DNA of 16,018 nucleotides from Oscillospiraceae bacterium (GCA_020024185.1 JAHHUD010000036.1:1-16018), one strand, 5' to 3'. Positions 1-8,639 are shown, counted from the first letter of the stretch. Translations and numbers: made by a program. Notes: generated by a model from the letters alone, not told the origin.

Positions 1-70
1 CAATACTATATAGACATATTTTAATATATTTTAAATAATTTTTTTAACTATTATTTGTATATTTTACAAC

Positions 71-98
71 TTGATAAAAAAATATCTAATGATATAAT
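71..98 (+). promoter_or_regulatory. Promoter of the surface flavoprotein reductase gene
   Basis: A -35 like TTGATA (71-76) and a perfect -10 TATAAT (93-98) are separated by 16 bp, close to the sigma-A optimum. Transcription would start near 104-106, about 55 bases before the start codon. This rests on sequence match only. Confidence 0.6.
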
Positions 99-101
99 TG
101 T

Positions 102-144
102 AATACACTATATCATAAAAAATCAAAATAATTTATAGTGTATT
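102..144 (+). repeat. Inverted repeat in the leader of the flavoprotein gene
   Basis: AATACACTATA (102-112) and its perfect reverse complement TATAGTGTATT (134-144) are separated by 21 AT-rich bases. The left arm sits at the predicted transcription start, so the mRNA could begin with an 11-bp stem just before the ribosome binding site (AGGAAAGGG, 146-154). It could protect the 5' end of a highly expressed mRNA, or be a two-half-site operator. I cannot tell which. Confidence 0.5.
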
Positions 145-160
145 TAGGAAAGGGAAATTT

Positions 161-1948
161 ATGAAGAAAATTATTGCTTTGGTACTTAGTGCTGCAATGA
201 TGCTTTCTGTTCTCTCAGGTTGTACACCTGCAACAAATGATGTAAATGGTGGGAACGAAAGCAACAATAAAGCAGCTGACATTGTTGTTATCGGTGCTGG
301 CGGTGCTGGTATGACAGCAGCTGTTCAAGCTAAAATGGACGGTGCAACAAACGTTGTTATCGTTGAAAAAACAAGTATGACCGGTGGTAATACTACAAGA
401 GCTACAGGTGGTCTTAATGCTAGTGAAACAAAATACCAAGAAAAAGACGGTATTGAAGATTCAAACGAACTTTTCGTTGAAGACACAATGAAAGGTGGCA
501 AACAACTTAACAATATTGACTTAGTTAAACATTTAGTTGAAAATTCAAAAAACGCTGTTGATTTTGTTAACGAAATTGGCGGTGACCTGAGTGTTGTTGG
601 TCTTTTTGGTGGTGCAAGTGTTAAAAGAATTCACCGTCCATCAGACACATCAGCTGTTGGCCCTATGCTTGTAAAAACATTAACATCAAAACTTAAAGAA
701 ATGAATGTTCCTATTCTTTTTGATACAAAGGCAGAAGAAATTGTAACAAAAGATGGTAAAGTTACAGGTGTTAAAGTTAATAATGGAGTTGATGAATATG
801 TAATCAACTGTACATCTGTTATCATCGCAACAGGTGGTTTTGGCGCAAACAATGAAATGGCTGTTGAATATAAACCAGACCTTGTAGGTTTTGGCACAAC
901 AAACGTACCTGGTGCTACCGGTGATGGTATTAAAATGGGTGTTGCAGCAGGTGCGGCAACAGTTGATATGGAGCAAATTCAAACACACCCAACAGTTAAC
1001 CCAGACACACAAACAATGTATACAGAAGCTGTTCGTGGCAACGGTGCTATTCTTGTAAACAAAGAAGGCAAACGTTTTACAAACGAAATGAGCACACGTG
1101 ACGTTGTTTCTGCTGCAATTCTTGAACAAACAGATAAAATCGCATACATGGTATTTGACCAAGAAGTTAGAGACAGTCTTAAAGCTATTGAAAAATATGT
1201 TGATGCTGGTATCGTAATGGAAGCAGATACAATCGAAGGTCTGGCAGAAAAAATCGGTGCTGACCCAGCAACTCTTAAAGAAACAATGGATAAGTTTGCA
1301 ACAGCAGTTAAAAACAAAGAAGCTGACGAATTTGGTCGTGAAGGCATCGAACTTCCTCTTACAAAATCTAAATTCTATGCTTGTCTTTGCTCTCCAGCTG
1401 TTCATCACACAATGGGTGGCTTGAAAATTAATACAAAAGCTGAAGTTCTCACAGATAAAGATACTGTAATTCCTGGTCTTTTTGCTGCTGGTGAAGTTAC
1501 TGGTGGTGTTCATGGTGGCAACCGTCTTGGCGGTAATGCTGTAACAGATATTGTTGTATTTGGTAGAACAGCAGGTTCTTCTGCTTATGCTTACCTTACA
1601 GCAAATGGTGGTAATACAGAGCCTTCTATTGTTGTGGCTGAAAAAGAAAACGATGTTGAAGAAGTTAAACCAGAAGTTGAAGCAAACTTTAAAGATGGTA
1701 CATACAAAGCTCAAGCTAAAGGTATGTCTGATGTAACAGTTGAAGCTGTTATCAAAGATGGTGAAATCGTTTCAATTGAATTGGTTGAACACGGCGAAAC
1801 AGATGGTATATACCAAGGTGCTGTTAAAAAAGTAATTCCAGAAATTATTAAAGGTCAAACAACAGAAGTTGATGTGGCAGCAGGCGCTACACTTACATCT
1901 AACGCAATTATCACAGCGATTAAAGACATAATGGAACAAGCTTCTTAA
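161..1948 (+). CDS. Lipid-anchored FAD/FMN flavoprotein reductase (flavocytochrome c / fumarate reductase-like, extracellular)
   Basis: A 595-residue surface reductase that probably passes electrons to a small unsaturated acceptor such as fumarate or a related enoate. A lipoprotein signal peptide ends at a lipobox with Cys21 (LSGC). The FAD_binding_2 domain spans about 38-480, with a dinucleotide-binding GAGGAG at 45-50. The four active-site positions known from soluble fumarate reductases are all present: His276 (QTHPT), Arg313 (STRD), His416 (VHHTMGG) and Arg455 (GNRLGG). Residues 508-595 form an FMN-binding domain whose DVAAGAT (571-577) matches the ApbE flavinylation signature, so Thr577 should carry covalent FMN. 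No heme motif is present, so FMN would replace the cytochrome domain. The ribosome site AGGAAAGGG lies 6 bases upstream of ATG. The gene looks richer in G+C than its neighbours, which suggests high expression. The true acceptor (fumarate, urocanate, cinnamate or other) cannot be read from the sequence. No apbE is in the window. Confidence 0.9.
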   Translation: MKKIIALVLSAAMMLSVLSGCTPATNDVNGGNESNNKAADIVVIGAGGAGMTAAVQAKMDGATNVVIVEKTSMTGGNTTRATGGLNASETKYQEKDGIEDSNELFVEDTMKGGKQLNNIDLVKHLVENSKNAVDFVNEIGGDLSVVGLFGGASVKRIHRPSDTSAVGPMLVKTLTSKLKEMNVPILFDTKAEEIVTKDGKVTGVKVNNGVDEYVINCTSVIIATGGFGANNEMAVEYKPDLVGFGTTNVPGATGDGIKMGVAAGAATVDMEQIQTHPTVNPDTQTMYTEAVRGNGAILVNKEGKRFTNEMSTRDVVSAAILEQTDKIAYMVFDQEVRDSLKAIEKYVDAGIVMEADTIEGLAEKIGADPATLKETMDKFATAVKNKEADEFGREGIELPLTKSKFYACLCSPAVHHTMGGLKINTKAEVLTDKDTVIPGLFAAGEVTGGVHGGNRLGGNAVTDIVVFGRTAGSSAYAYLTANGGNTEPSIVVAEKENDVEEVKPEVEANFKDGTYKAQAKGMSDVTVEAVIKDGEIVSIELVEHGETDGIYQGAVKKVIPEIIKGQTTEVDVAAGATLTSNAIITAIKDIMEQAS

Positions 1949-1954
1949 TTAATC

Positions 1955-1988
1955 AAAAACAACTCCGAATAATCGGAGTTGTTTTTTT
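1955..1988 (+). terminator. Rho-independent terminator of the flavoprotein gene
   Basis: CAACTCCGA (1960-1968) pairs perfectly with TCGGAGTTG (1973-1981) around a 4-base loop, flanked by an A run before and seven T after. It begins 7 bases past the stop codon, so the gene is transcribed alone. Confidence 0.93.
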
Positions 1989-2141
1989 GTGCTTATTAAT
2001 CTCAATCATTAAAGTTTTATTGACAAATTTAATATCATTTTTTATTACACTTACCAAAAATGACAACTAAAAATATTATTTTATATAACATATTATTTAA
2101 AATCACACAACTATATATTAAATTGCAATTTTATTATTAAT

Positions 2142-2186
2142 AAAAAACAAAAACTATGATTATATACAATTAATCATAGTTTTTTA
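2142..2186 (-). terminator. Terminator at the end of the pst-pho operon (possibly bidirectional)
   Basis: A perfect 12-bp stem, AAACTATGATTA (2151-2162) and TAATCATAGTTT (2171-2182), has an 8-base loop. Read on the minus strand it lies just past the phoR stop and is followed by TTTTTGTTTTTTA. T-rich sequence also follows on the plus strand, so it may stop transcription from both sides. Confidence 0.85.
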
Positions 2187-2190
2187 TTTA

Positions 2191-3846
2191 TTATTTTTCA
2201 AAAATAACTTTTATTTCTGTTCCTTTGCCTTCATCACTGTAAAGTTCAATCTTTGCATTATTTATTTTAGCTGCATGTTTTACAATAGACAATCCCAGTC
2301 CAGAGCCTCCCTCTTGTTTTGAACGGCTCTTATCAACACGATAAAATCGTTCAAATATATGCTCTTTATCCGATTCTGGTATTCCTATTCCAGTATCTTT
2401 TACAGACATTTCAACTCCATTTTCAAGCTTTTTGGCTGTTAAAAATACTTTGCCTCCAACTTTATTATATTTTATAGCATTATCACAAAGATTATAAGCT
2501 ATACTGTATACAAGCTGTGGAACTGTATAAACAAAGCTATCTTCTCCAGAAACTAAAATTTCAACTTGTTTTTCTAACGCAGAATTTTTTAGATTATTTG
2601 CAACTTCTTTTAAAGTGGATAAGATATTGATATGATATTTTTCCATATCTTCGCCACCTTCGTCAAGCTGAGAAAGATTTATAATATCTTCAACCATTTT
2701 AGACATTCTTTTTGTTTCTTCAAAGATAATATTCATAAACTTATCTTTATCTTCATCTTTTACCATATTATTAATAATAAGTTCAGAATAACCAGCAATT
2801 GTGTGTAATGGTGTTTTTAATTCATGAGAAACATTGGCTGTAAATTCTCTGCGAAGTTGCTCTGCATTTTGTCTATCTGTAACATCAAAAAACATCAAAG
2901 CTATACCGGAAAAGTCATCATTACTTATAATTTTGTTAACATTAAACAAATATTTTCTATTATTAAGTGTTATAATACGACTTATTTTTTCCTTTTCATG
3001 AGCTTCTTCTATGAGTTCATATATTGGAATAATACGGCATAGATTAAAGAAGTTTTCATATATTACATTATTTTCAACTTTCAATATATTTTTTGCAGAT
3101 TGATTTATTATAACCACATCATCATTTTTATTTAATATGACAATACCTTCTTGCATATTATCAATTATTGTGTTTAACTCATTCTTTTTTGTATCAAGCT
3201 CTTTATTTTTTACAAATATTTCTTTTTGTTGTTGAGCTATTCTTCTAAGCAATGGAGAAATCTCTTCATAATCTGCATTTTCTAATGGCGTGTCTAAGTT
3301 TATATTATTTAATGGTTCTACAATATTTTTTGAAAGTTTTTGTGCAATAACAACTGAAATTATGACTGTTATTATCATAATAATACAAATAGGCTGTATC
3401 ATTTTTAAAAGCAATGCTAAAACAGAACTTTGTTCTACTGATAGTCTTATAACTGTATTATCAGGCATCTTTTGTGCAAAATATAAATATTCTTGTGTAA
3501 ATGTTGGTGAATATCTTTTGCTTTGTCCTATACCTGTTTTTAAAGCCTGAACAAATTCCTCTCTATTTGAGTGGTTTTCCATATTTTCTGCTTTTGTACG
3601 ACTATCATAAATAACTTTGCCATCGTTGTCTATAAGAGTAATACGATACTTATTGGTGTTAATATTTTCAAGATATTCTGTCCCAGAAAGTTTTACTCCA
3701 TTTGCAACCATGTCTGTTTGTTCTTTAAGTTTTTCCATTTGTGTATTTGTAAAATAGTTATACAAAACAACTAAAAACAATAAAACTGTACACACAAAAA
3801 CTGCCATTGCTGAACCGCATATAGAACGGAATATTTTTTTATTCAT
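2191..3846 (-). CDS. phoR: Phosphate-sensing membrane histidine kinase PhoR
   Basis: A 551-residue sensor kinase. Membrane helices at about 12-32 and 146-168 enclose an extracellular domain (35-145). A HAMP-like linker and coiled segment (169-222) lead to a PAS domain (about 222-325). The HisKA domain has the phospho-accepting His341 in FTANVSHELKTPLH. The ATPase domain shows the N box around Asn456 (NLCDNAIKYN), the G1 box DTGIG at 484-488, the F box and GSGLGL at 514-519. All catalytic boxes are intact. It starts at an ATG overlapping the phoP stop by four bases (ATGA), with GGAGG seven bases upstream, so the two genes are translationally coupled. Placement behind pstSCAB-phoU identifies it as PhoR rather than another family member; this kinase would phosphorylate PhoP when phosphate is scarce. 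Confidence 0.9.
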   Translation of the reverse strand: MNKKIFRSICGSAMAVFVCTVLLFLVVLYNYFTNTQMEKLKEQTDMVANGVKLSGTEYLENINTNKYRITLIDNDGKVIYDSRTKAENMENHSNREEFVQALKTGIGQSKRYSPTFTQEYLYFAQKMPDNTVIRLSVEQSSVLALLLKMIQPICIIMIITVIISVVIAQKLSKNIVEPLNNINLDTPLENADYEEISPLLRRIAQQQKEIFVKNKELDTKKNELNTIIDNMQEGIVILNKNDDVVIINQSAKNILKVENNVIYENFFNLCRIIPIYELIEEAHEKEKISRIITLNNRKYLFNVNKIISNDDFSGIALMFFDVTDRQNAEQLRREFTANVSHELKTPLHTIAGYSELIINNMVKDEDKDKFMNIIFEETKRMSKMVEDIINLSQLDEGGEDMEKYHINILSTLKEVANNLKNSALEKQVEILVSGEDSFVYTVPQLVYSIAYNLCDNAIKYNKVGGKVFLTAKKLENGVEMSVKDTGIGIPESDKEHIFERFYRVDKSRSKQEGGSGLGLSIVKHAAKINNAKIELYSDEGKGTEIKVIFEK

Positions 3847-4517
3847 ATATATTCCTCCATTTTGTATCCGACACCTCTAACAGTATGTATATATTTTCCA
3901 CATTCTCCAAGTTTAGTTCTAAGTGTTCCAATATGTACATCAACTGTTCTGCTTTCACCCATAAAATCTATTTTCCATAATCTTTCAATAAGTTGTTCTC
4001 TAGAGTATGTTTTGCCCAAATTTTCCATGAAAAATTTAAGCACCTCATATTCTTTAAAAGTCAACTCAATTTTATTTCCGTCAGATGTTACTGTATGCTC
4101 TGGTATATTCATTTCTAATTTACCAACTTTAAGTTTTTCTGGCTTTATATCTTTAACAGTTCTGCGTAATAGAGCCTTAACATTTGATATAAGTTCAAGC
4201 ATCCCAAACGGTTTAACAAGATACATATCAGCACCACTGTCTAAACCAACAACTTTATCATATTCTGTTCCTTTTGCTGTTGCAAGCATAACTGGTATAT
4301 CTTGTGTTGCCTTTTGTGCTCTTAATTTCTTTAGTATTTCAATTCCATTTTCTCCTGGCAACATGACATCAAGAATTATAAGCTGTGGTTTTTCATTGTT
4401 AATTTCTTTCCAAAACAACTCACTGTCAGAAAAACCTTTTGTTTCAAAGCCGTTGGTTTCCAAAGCGTACATAACAAGTTCTCTTATATCTTTATCGTCC
4501 TCAACGCAATAAATCAT
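3843..4517 (-). CDS. phoP: PhoB/PhoP-type response regulator
   Basis: A 224-residue OmpR/PhoB-class regulator. The receiver domain (1-118) has acidic residues Glu6-Asp7-Asp8, phospho-acceptor Asp50 (LIILDVMLP), Thr80 and Lys102 (VKPF). The C-terminal winged helix (about 125-222) carries the usual FKEYEVL and RTVDVHIGTLRTKLG segments and ends in VRGVGYKM. It should bind Pho boxes, including the candidate upstream of pstS. The ATG has AAGGGG upstream. The gene follows phoU with a one-base gap and overlaps phoR by four bases. The family symbol varies (phoB or phoP); phoP is usual in Gram-positives. Confidence 0.92.
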   Translation of the reverse strand: MIYCVEDDKDIRELVMYALETNGFETKGFSDSELFWKEINNEKPQLIILDVMLPGENGIEILKKLRAQKATQDIPVMLATAKGTEYDKVVGLDSGADMYLVKPFGMLELISNVKALLRRTVKDIKPEKLKVGKLEMNIPEHTVTSDGNKIELTFKEYEVLKFFMENLGKTYSREQLIERLWKIDFMGESRTVDVHIGTLRTKLGECGKYIHTVRGVGYKMEEYI

Positions 4518-4518
4518 A

Positions 4519-5163
4519 TTATTCCCCTTCTCTTTGTCCTGTGATAGAAAACAGAACCCAGTTAGATATGTTTACTGCGTGGTCACCTATTCTTTCAAAA
4601 TATTTAGCAATAAGTAATATATTTAAAGCATATTCTACATCTGTATTTGGTTTTGAAAACTTTTCAGCTAAAGTTTTTCTTATTTTTGTAAAATAATCAT
4701 CAACAACATCATCGTATGCCATTACTTTTTTTGCAGTTTCAATATCTTTATTTATAAAAGCATCGATACTTTCAGTAACCATTTTTATAGTTGCTATTGC
4801 CATATCTTTTATATGTAAGGTATCATCTGATGAATATATATTACCTTTTATAATGATATCCATAACATCAGCTGACTGATGCCCGATACGTTGCATATCT
4901 GTAACCATTTTTAATGCGGATGAAATTGTACGCAAATCTTTTGCAACCGGTTGTTGTCTTAAAATCAATTTCATGCACAAACTTTCAATTTCTCTTTCTT
5001 TTTGCTCTATTTGTGTAGAAATAACAGAAATATCATCCATTAAAGATTTTTCATTCACTTCGATAGCTTTGGTTGCCATAGCGATGGCTGTTTCACACAA
5101 AGCACCCATTTTTACCATTTCTTTATTGAGAATTTCAAGCTCTTGATCAAATTTTGAACGCAT
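4519..5163 (-). CDS. phoU: Phosphate uptake regulator PhoU
   Basis: A 214-residue all-helical cytoplasmic protein with two PhoU repeats. The second repeat keeps the metal-binding signature FERIGDHAVNIS (about 189-200); the first has the diverged RIGHQSADVMDI. PhoU links the state of the Pst transporter to PhoR signalling and restrains phosphate uptake. The ATG shares its A with the pstB stop codon (TAATG) and has a good GGGAGG ribosome site inside the end of pstB. Length and order (pstB-phoU) are typical of the family. Confidence 0.95.
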   Translation of the reverse strand: MRSKFDQELEILNKEMVKMGALCETAIAMATKAIEVNEKSLMDDISVISTQIEQKEREIESLCMKLILRQQPVAKDLRTISSALKMVTDMQRIGHQSADVMDIIIKGNIYSSDDTLHIKDMAIATIKMVTESIDAFINKDIETAKKVMAYDDVVDDYFTKIRKTLAEKFSKPNTDVEYALNILLIAKYFERIGDHAVNISNWVLFSITGQREGE

Positions 5164-5918
5164 TATCCGAACCTCCCTGTTATGTAATCTTCTGTTCTTT
5201 TATCTGATGGGAAAGTAAACAATTTATCTGATTTATCAAACTCAACAAGTTCACCAAGCAAAAAGAACGCAGTATTATCAGAAATTCTTACAGCTTGTTG
5301 CATATTATGTGTAACAATAACTATTGTGTATTGTTTTTTAAGTTGCATAACGAGGTCTTCTATTTTTGATGTAGAAATAGGGTCAAGAGCTGATGTTGGT
5401 TCGTCCATTAAAATAACTTCTGGTTCAACTGCCAAAGCTCTTGCTATACAAAGTCTCTGTTGTTGTCCGCCAGAAAGACCAAGTGCATTTTTCTTCAATC
5501 TATCTTTAACTTCATCCCAAATTGCAGCATTTTTAAGTGACTGTTCAACAATTTCATCAAGTTTTGCTTTTGATGTTATTCCATGTGTTCTTGGTCCATA
5601 AGCTACATTGTCATATATACTCATTGGAAATGGGTTTGGTTTTTGGAAAACCATACCAATTTTCTTTCTTATTTCGTTCACATCAACTTCTTGTGAAAAA
5701 ATATCTTGATTTTTATATCTTATATCGCCAGTTATTTTAACATTTGGAATAAGGTCGTTCATTCTATTTAATGTTTTTAAAAAAGTAGATTTACCACAAC
5801 CTGATGGTCCTATAAGTGCAGTTATACTTTTTTCTGGTATATCAATATTTATATCATTGAGTGCCTTGTGTTCTCCATACCAAAGGCACATATCTTTTAC
5901 GGTAATTATATTACTCAT
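5163..5918 (-). CDS. pstB: Phosphate ABC transporter ATP-binding protein PstB
   Basis: A 251-residue ATPase that powers phosphate import. Walker A is GPSGCGKST (37-45), the Q-loop lies in MVFQKPNPFP (about 89-98, a PstB hallmark), the signature is LSGGQQQRL (148-156), Walker B is ILMDEPTSALD (169-179), and the switch histidine is His204. The ATG overlaps the pstA stop as ATGA and is preceded by AAAGGAG. Length and motif spacing are typical of PstB, and all catalytic residues are present. Confidence 0.97.
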   Translation of the reverse strand: MSNIITVKDMCLWYGEHKALNDINIDIPEKSITALIGPSGCGKSTFLKTLNRMNDLIPNVKITGDIRYKNQDIFSQEVDVNEIRKKIGMVFQKPNPFPMSIYDNVAYGPRTHGITSKAKLDEIVEQSLKNAAIWDEVKDRLKKNALGLSGGQQQRLCIARALAVEPEVILMDEPTSALDPISTSKIEDLVMQLKKQYTIVIVTHNMQQAVRISDNTAFFLLGELVEFDKSDKLFTFPSDKRTEDYITGRFG

Positions 5919-6775
5919 ATACTTCTCCTTTTATTGAAATATCTACTTACCATTGTAGCAGCTAAGTTTATTATTATTGTAAGTATCATTAAAACTGCAG
6001 CTGTTGCAAAAGCAACTTCAAACTCTCCACGTTCTTTTGCATATACATAAAGTGCAACTGTGAGTGTTGCTCCTGAGCTAAATAACCCTTCAATAAATCC
6101 ATTTACTGCATGTGCAAAACCTGCTGTAAACAATAACGCTGCAGATTCTCCAAGAATTCTTCCTATACTTAGTATACACCCTGTAATAACCCCATCAACA
6201 CAACCAGGAAGAACAACTGTTCTTATAACTCTCCATTTTCCTGCGCCAAGTCCAAAAGCACCTTCACGATAACTTTGAGGTACAGTTTTTAAACTTTCTT
6301 GAGTTGTTCTCATAATTATTGGCAAGTTCATAATAACAAGTGTAAAAGCACCAGCTAAAATAGATGTTTTCATATTCAAAAACTGACAGAAAAACAACAT
6401 ACCAACAAGACCATAGATTATTGATGGAATACCAGATAATGTTTCTGACGCATATTCTATAATACTTACAAGTTTCTTATTGCTTGCATATTCTGTAAGA
6501 TAAATTGCAGCACCAACTCCTAAAGGAATTACAAAAACCAGTGTTGCTATAACTATATATACTGTATTAAGTATATTTGGCAAAATTCCTATTGTATCGG
6601 ACAAGTAGCTTGGTTTGGTTGATAAAAATTGATATGTTATATTAGGCAATCCTTTTGCCATTACATATATAACCATAAATAAAACCAAAGCCATAGTTAT
6701 AATAACTGATATCCACATTAATAATTTCATTGTAAAAATGAAAATTTTTCTTTTATTAGATATTTGTGATTTCAA
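5915..6775 (-). CDS. pstA: Phosphate ABC transporter permease PstA (TTG start)
   Basis: A 286-residue inner-membrane permease with about six hydrophobic helices and the BPD_transp_1 coupling segment near EGAFGLGAGKWRVIRTVVLPG (about 171 onwards), which contacts PstB. It pairs with PstC to form the phosphate channel. The start is taken as TTG at 6775 because GGGGGA lies seven bases upstream, whereas the first in-frame ATG (17 codons later) has no ribosome site. The gene begins three bases after pstC ends and overlaps pstB by four bases. Confidence 0.93.
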   Translation of the reverse strand: MKSQISNKRKIFIFTMKLLMWISVIITMALVLFMVIYVMAKGLPNITYQFLSTKPSYLSDTIGILPNILNTVYIVIATLVFVIPLGVGAAIYLTEYASNKKLVSIIEYASETLSGIPSIIYGLVGMLFFCQFLNMKTSILAGAFTLVIMNLPIIMRTTQESLKTVPQSYREGAFGLGAGKWRVIRTVVLPGCVDGVITGCILSIGRILGESAALLFTAGFAHAVNGFIEGLFSSGATLTVALYVYAKERGEFEVAFATAAVLMILTIIINLAATMVSRYFNKRRSI

Positions 6776-6778
6776 CTG

Positions 6779-7645
6779 TTATTCCCCCTTTTCTCTTTTT
6801 AAAAAGAAGTTTAATGTTGCATTTATAAGCATAATAAAGAGAAAAAGTACAAGTGCTATAGAGAAAAGAGCCTGTTGTTGTAATCCACTTGAATAAGCCA
6901 TTTCACTTGCTACTGCTGTTGTGAGAAAACGTACACTTTGAAACAACTCTGGCATATTTGGTGCATTACCAGACACCATCATAACAGCCATAGCCTCTCC
7001 TATTGCTCTGCCTACACCAAGTACAACTGCTGCTGCTATACCGCTTTTAGCTGCTGGAACTGATATTTTAAAATATGTTTCTACATCTGTTGCACCAAGT
7101 GCTAAAGAAGCATCTTCATATTCTTTTGGCACTGCATCAAGTGCTGTCATAGAAACCTTTATAATTGATGGCAAAATCATTATTGCAAGCACTATTATTG
7201 CCGCAAAAAGACTTGCACCATCTGGAATATCAAATAGTTCTCTTATTGCAGGAACAAGCACCAACATACCAACTAAACCATATATAACAGAAGGTATCCC
7301 AGCCAACAAACTTACTGCTGATTCCATTATTGCTTTAAATTTTGGCTTTGCCATTTTAGATAAATAAACTGAACATAAAAATCCAATTGGCACACCAATA
7401 GCAATAGCTCCTGCTGTACCATAAATACTTGTAAGTATAAATGGCAGTATTCCATATTGTGGCTGTGCAGCTGTTGATGCCCAAGTTTTACCAAAAATAA
7501 AATCATTAAATCCTATTTCCATAATTGCAGGAATACCGGAAATTACAAGGTATACCGTTATAAGCAAAACACAACCAACTGTTATAAGACCAAGTATAAG
7601 AAACACACCATGTATTATATTTTCAACTAATTGTTTCTTTTTCAT
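6779..7645 (-). CDS. pstC: Phosphate ABC transporter permease PstC
   Basis: A 288-residue permease with about six membrane helices and the typical PstC segments SLLAGIPSVIYGLVGM and KEYEDASLALGATDVETYFK (the cytoplasmic loop touching PstB). I start it at the ATG at 7645 (MKKKQ) and not at the ATG two codons upstream, because GGAAGGG is eight bases from the former but only two from the latter. It is separated from pstS by 72 bases that hold a GC-rich hairpin; the rest of the operon is tightly packed. Confidence 0.93.
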   Translation of the reverse strand: MKKKQLVENIIHGVFLILGLITVGCVLLITVYLVISGIPAIMEIGFNDFIFGKTWASTAAQPQYGILPFILTSIYGTAGAIAIGVPIGFLCSVYLSKMAKPKFKAIMESAVSLLAGIPSVIYGLVGMLVLVPAIRELFDIPDGASLFAAIIVLAIMILPSIIKVSMTALDAVPKEYEDASLALGATDVETYFKISVPAAKSGIAAAVVLGVGRAIGEAMAVMMVSGNAPNMPELFQSVRFLTTAVASEMAYSSGLQQQALFSIALVLFLFIMLINATLNFFLKREKGE

Positions 7646-7667
7646 TAACATAACCCTTCCAACAAGA

Positions 7668-7698
7668 TATAGCGGCAGCTATCACCGCTGTCGCTATA
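7668..7698 (-). repeat. GC-rich hairpin between pstS and pstC
   Basis: TATAGCGGCAGC (7668-7679) and GCTGTCGCTATA (7687-7698) form a 12-bp inverted repeat with one mismatch and a 7-base loop, unusually GC-rich for intergenic DNA here. On the transcribed (minus) strand it is not followed by a T run, so it is not a classical terminator. It may block 3' exonucleases and so raise pstS mRNA over the rest of the operon, or terminate part of the transcripts. Function is inferred. Confidence 0.6.
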
Positions 7699-7717
7699 AT
7701 CGTTTAATACTAACAAC

Positions 7718-8566
7718 TTAGTTTGCTGGTACAACACCTGCACCATAAATAACTTCAGATGCTTTTTCTGATGTTACATATTCAAAAAACTTTTGTGCTA
7801 CTGGTGATAATTGAGTGTCTTTTTTTGTGATAAGCATAAATGGTCTTTGAATTTTATAACTTCCATCTTTTACTGTTTCTTCGCTTGGTGTAACACCACC
7901 AACTTTTATTGCTTTAACTGTGTCTTTAACTGATGCAAGTGAAGCATATCCAATTGCTCCTGGGTTTGATGATACAGTTGTAATAACATCACCTGTGCTT
8001 GTAAGTTCTTGACGGTATGTGCAAGAGTCTTTTGTTTTTGTTATTTCTTCAAATCCATCACGTGTACCACTTCCAGCTTCTCTACCAATCACTACAATTT
8101 CTGAATCGTTTCCACCAAGTTCTTTCCAGTTTTTAATTTCACCTTTATATATTTTAGCGATTGTTTCAATATCCAAATCTTCAACAGAGTTTTCTTTATT
8201 TACAATAACAGCAATACCGTCATATGCAAGTGTTGTTTCTTCAAGACCTGTTTCTTTTTCACTGTCTTTAAGTGCACGGCTTGAAAGACCAATATCACAA
8301 CGACCTTCTGTTACAGCTTTTATTCCTGAACCTGAACCAGTTGGGTTATATGTAAATGTCACACCGCTGTTTTCATTTTCAAATGATTCTCCAAGAGCTC
8401 CAATAACTTTATCCATTGATGTTGAACCATCAGTAGCTACTGTACCTTGTACAGATGTATTATTTTCAGTTTGGCTTGTGTTGTTATTGTTAGAACCACA
8501 ACCAACAAACATTGAAGCTACAACAGCTGTTGCCAATATCATTGAACCTATTTTTTTAATTTTCAT
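7718..8566 (-). CDS. pstS: Phosphate-binding lipoprotein PstS
   Basis: A 282-residue lipoprotein that captures inorganic phosphate outside the membrane for PstCAB. The signal peptide ends at a lipobox with Cys23 (FVGC), followed by an Asn/Thr-rich linker (24-39). Phosphate-contacting segments of the family are visible: TDGSTS (45-50), PTGSGSG (75-81), CDIGLSSR (90-97) and GREAGSGTRDGFEE (161-174). The start is the ATG at 8566; AGGAGA lies eight bases upstream, so a TTG two codons earlier is unlikely. It is the first gene of the operon and should be the most expressed; a Pho-box-like repeat lies about 90-100 bases upstream of its start. Confidence 0.96.
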   Translation of the reverse strand: MKIKKIGSMILATAVVASMFVGCGSNNNNTSQTENNTSVQGTVATDGSTSMDKVIGALGESFENENSGVTFTYNPTGSGSGIKAVTEGRCDIGLSSRALKDSEKETGLEETTLAYDGIAVIVNKENSVEDLDIETIAKIYKGEIKNWKELGGNDSEIVVIGREAGSGTRDGFEEITKTKDSCTYRQELTSTGDVITTVSSNPGAIGYASLASVKDTVKAIKVGGVTPSEETVKDGSYKIQRPFMLITKKDTQLSPVAQKFFEYVTSEKASEVIYGAGVVPAN

Positions 8567-8639
8567 AATCAAAATCTCCTTGATTTAATTCATTGTCTTT
8601 TCTTAACGTCTTTAAGTATATATTTTCAATATAAAATCT

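Noticed and set aside
686..1714. Long minus-strand reading frame (342 codons) opposite the flavoprotein gene
   Set aside because: Its Cys/Phe/Thr/Asn-rich translation is the mirror of the codon use of the real gene; no ribosome site and no recognisable family.
3862..4512. Plus-strand frame of 216 codons opposite phoP
   Set aside because: Ser/Ile-rich shadow of a clearly real response regulator; no independent support.
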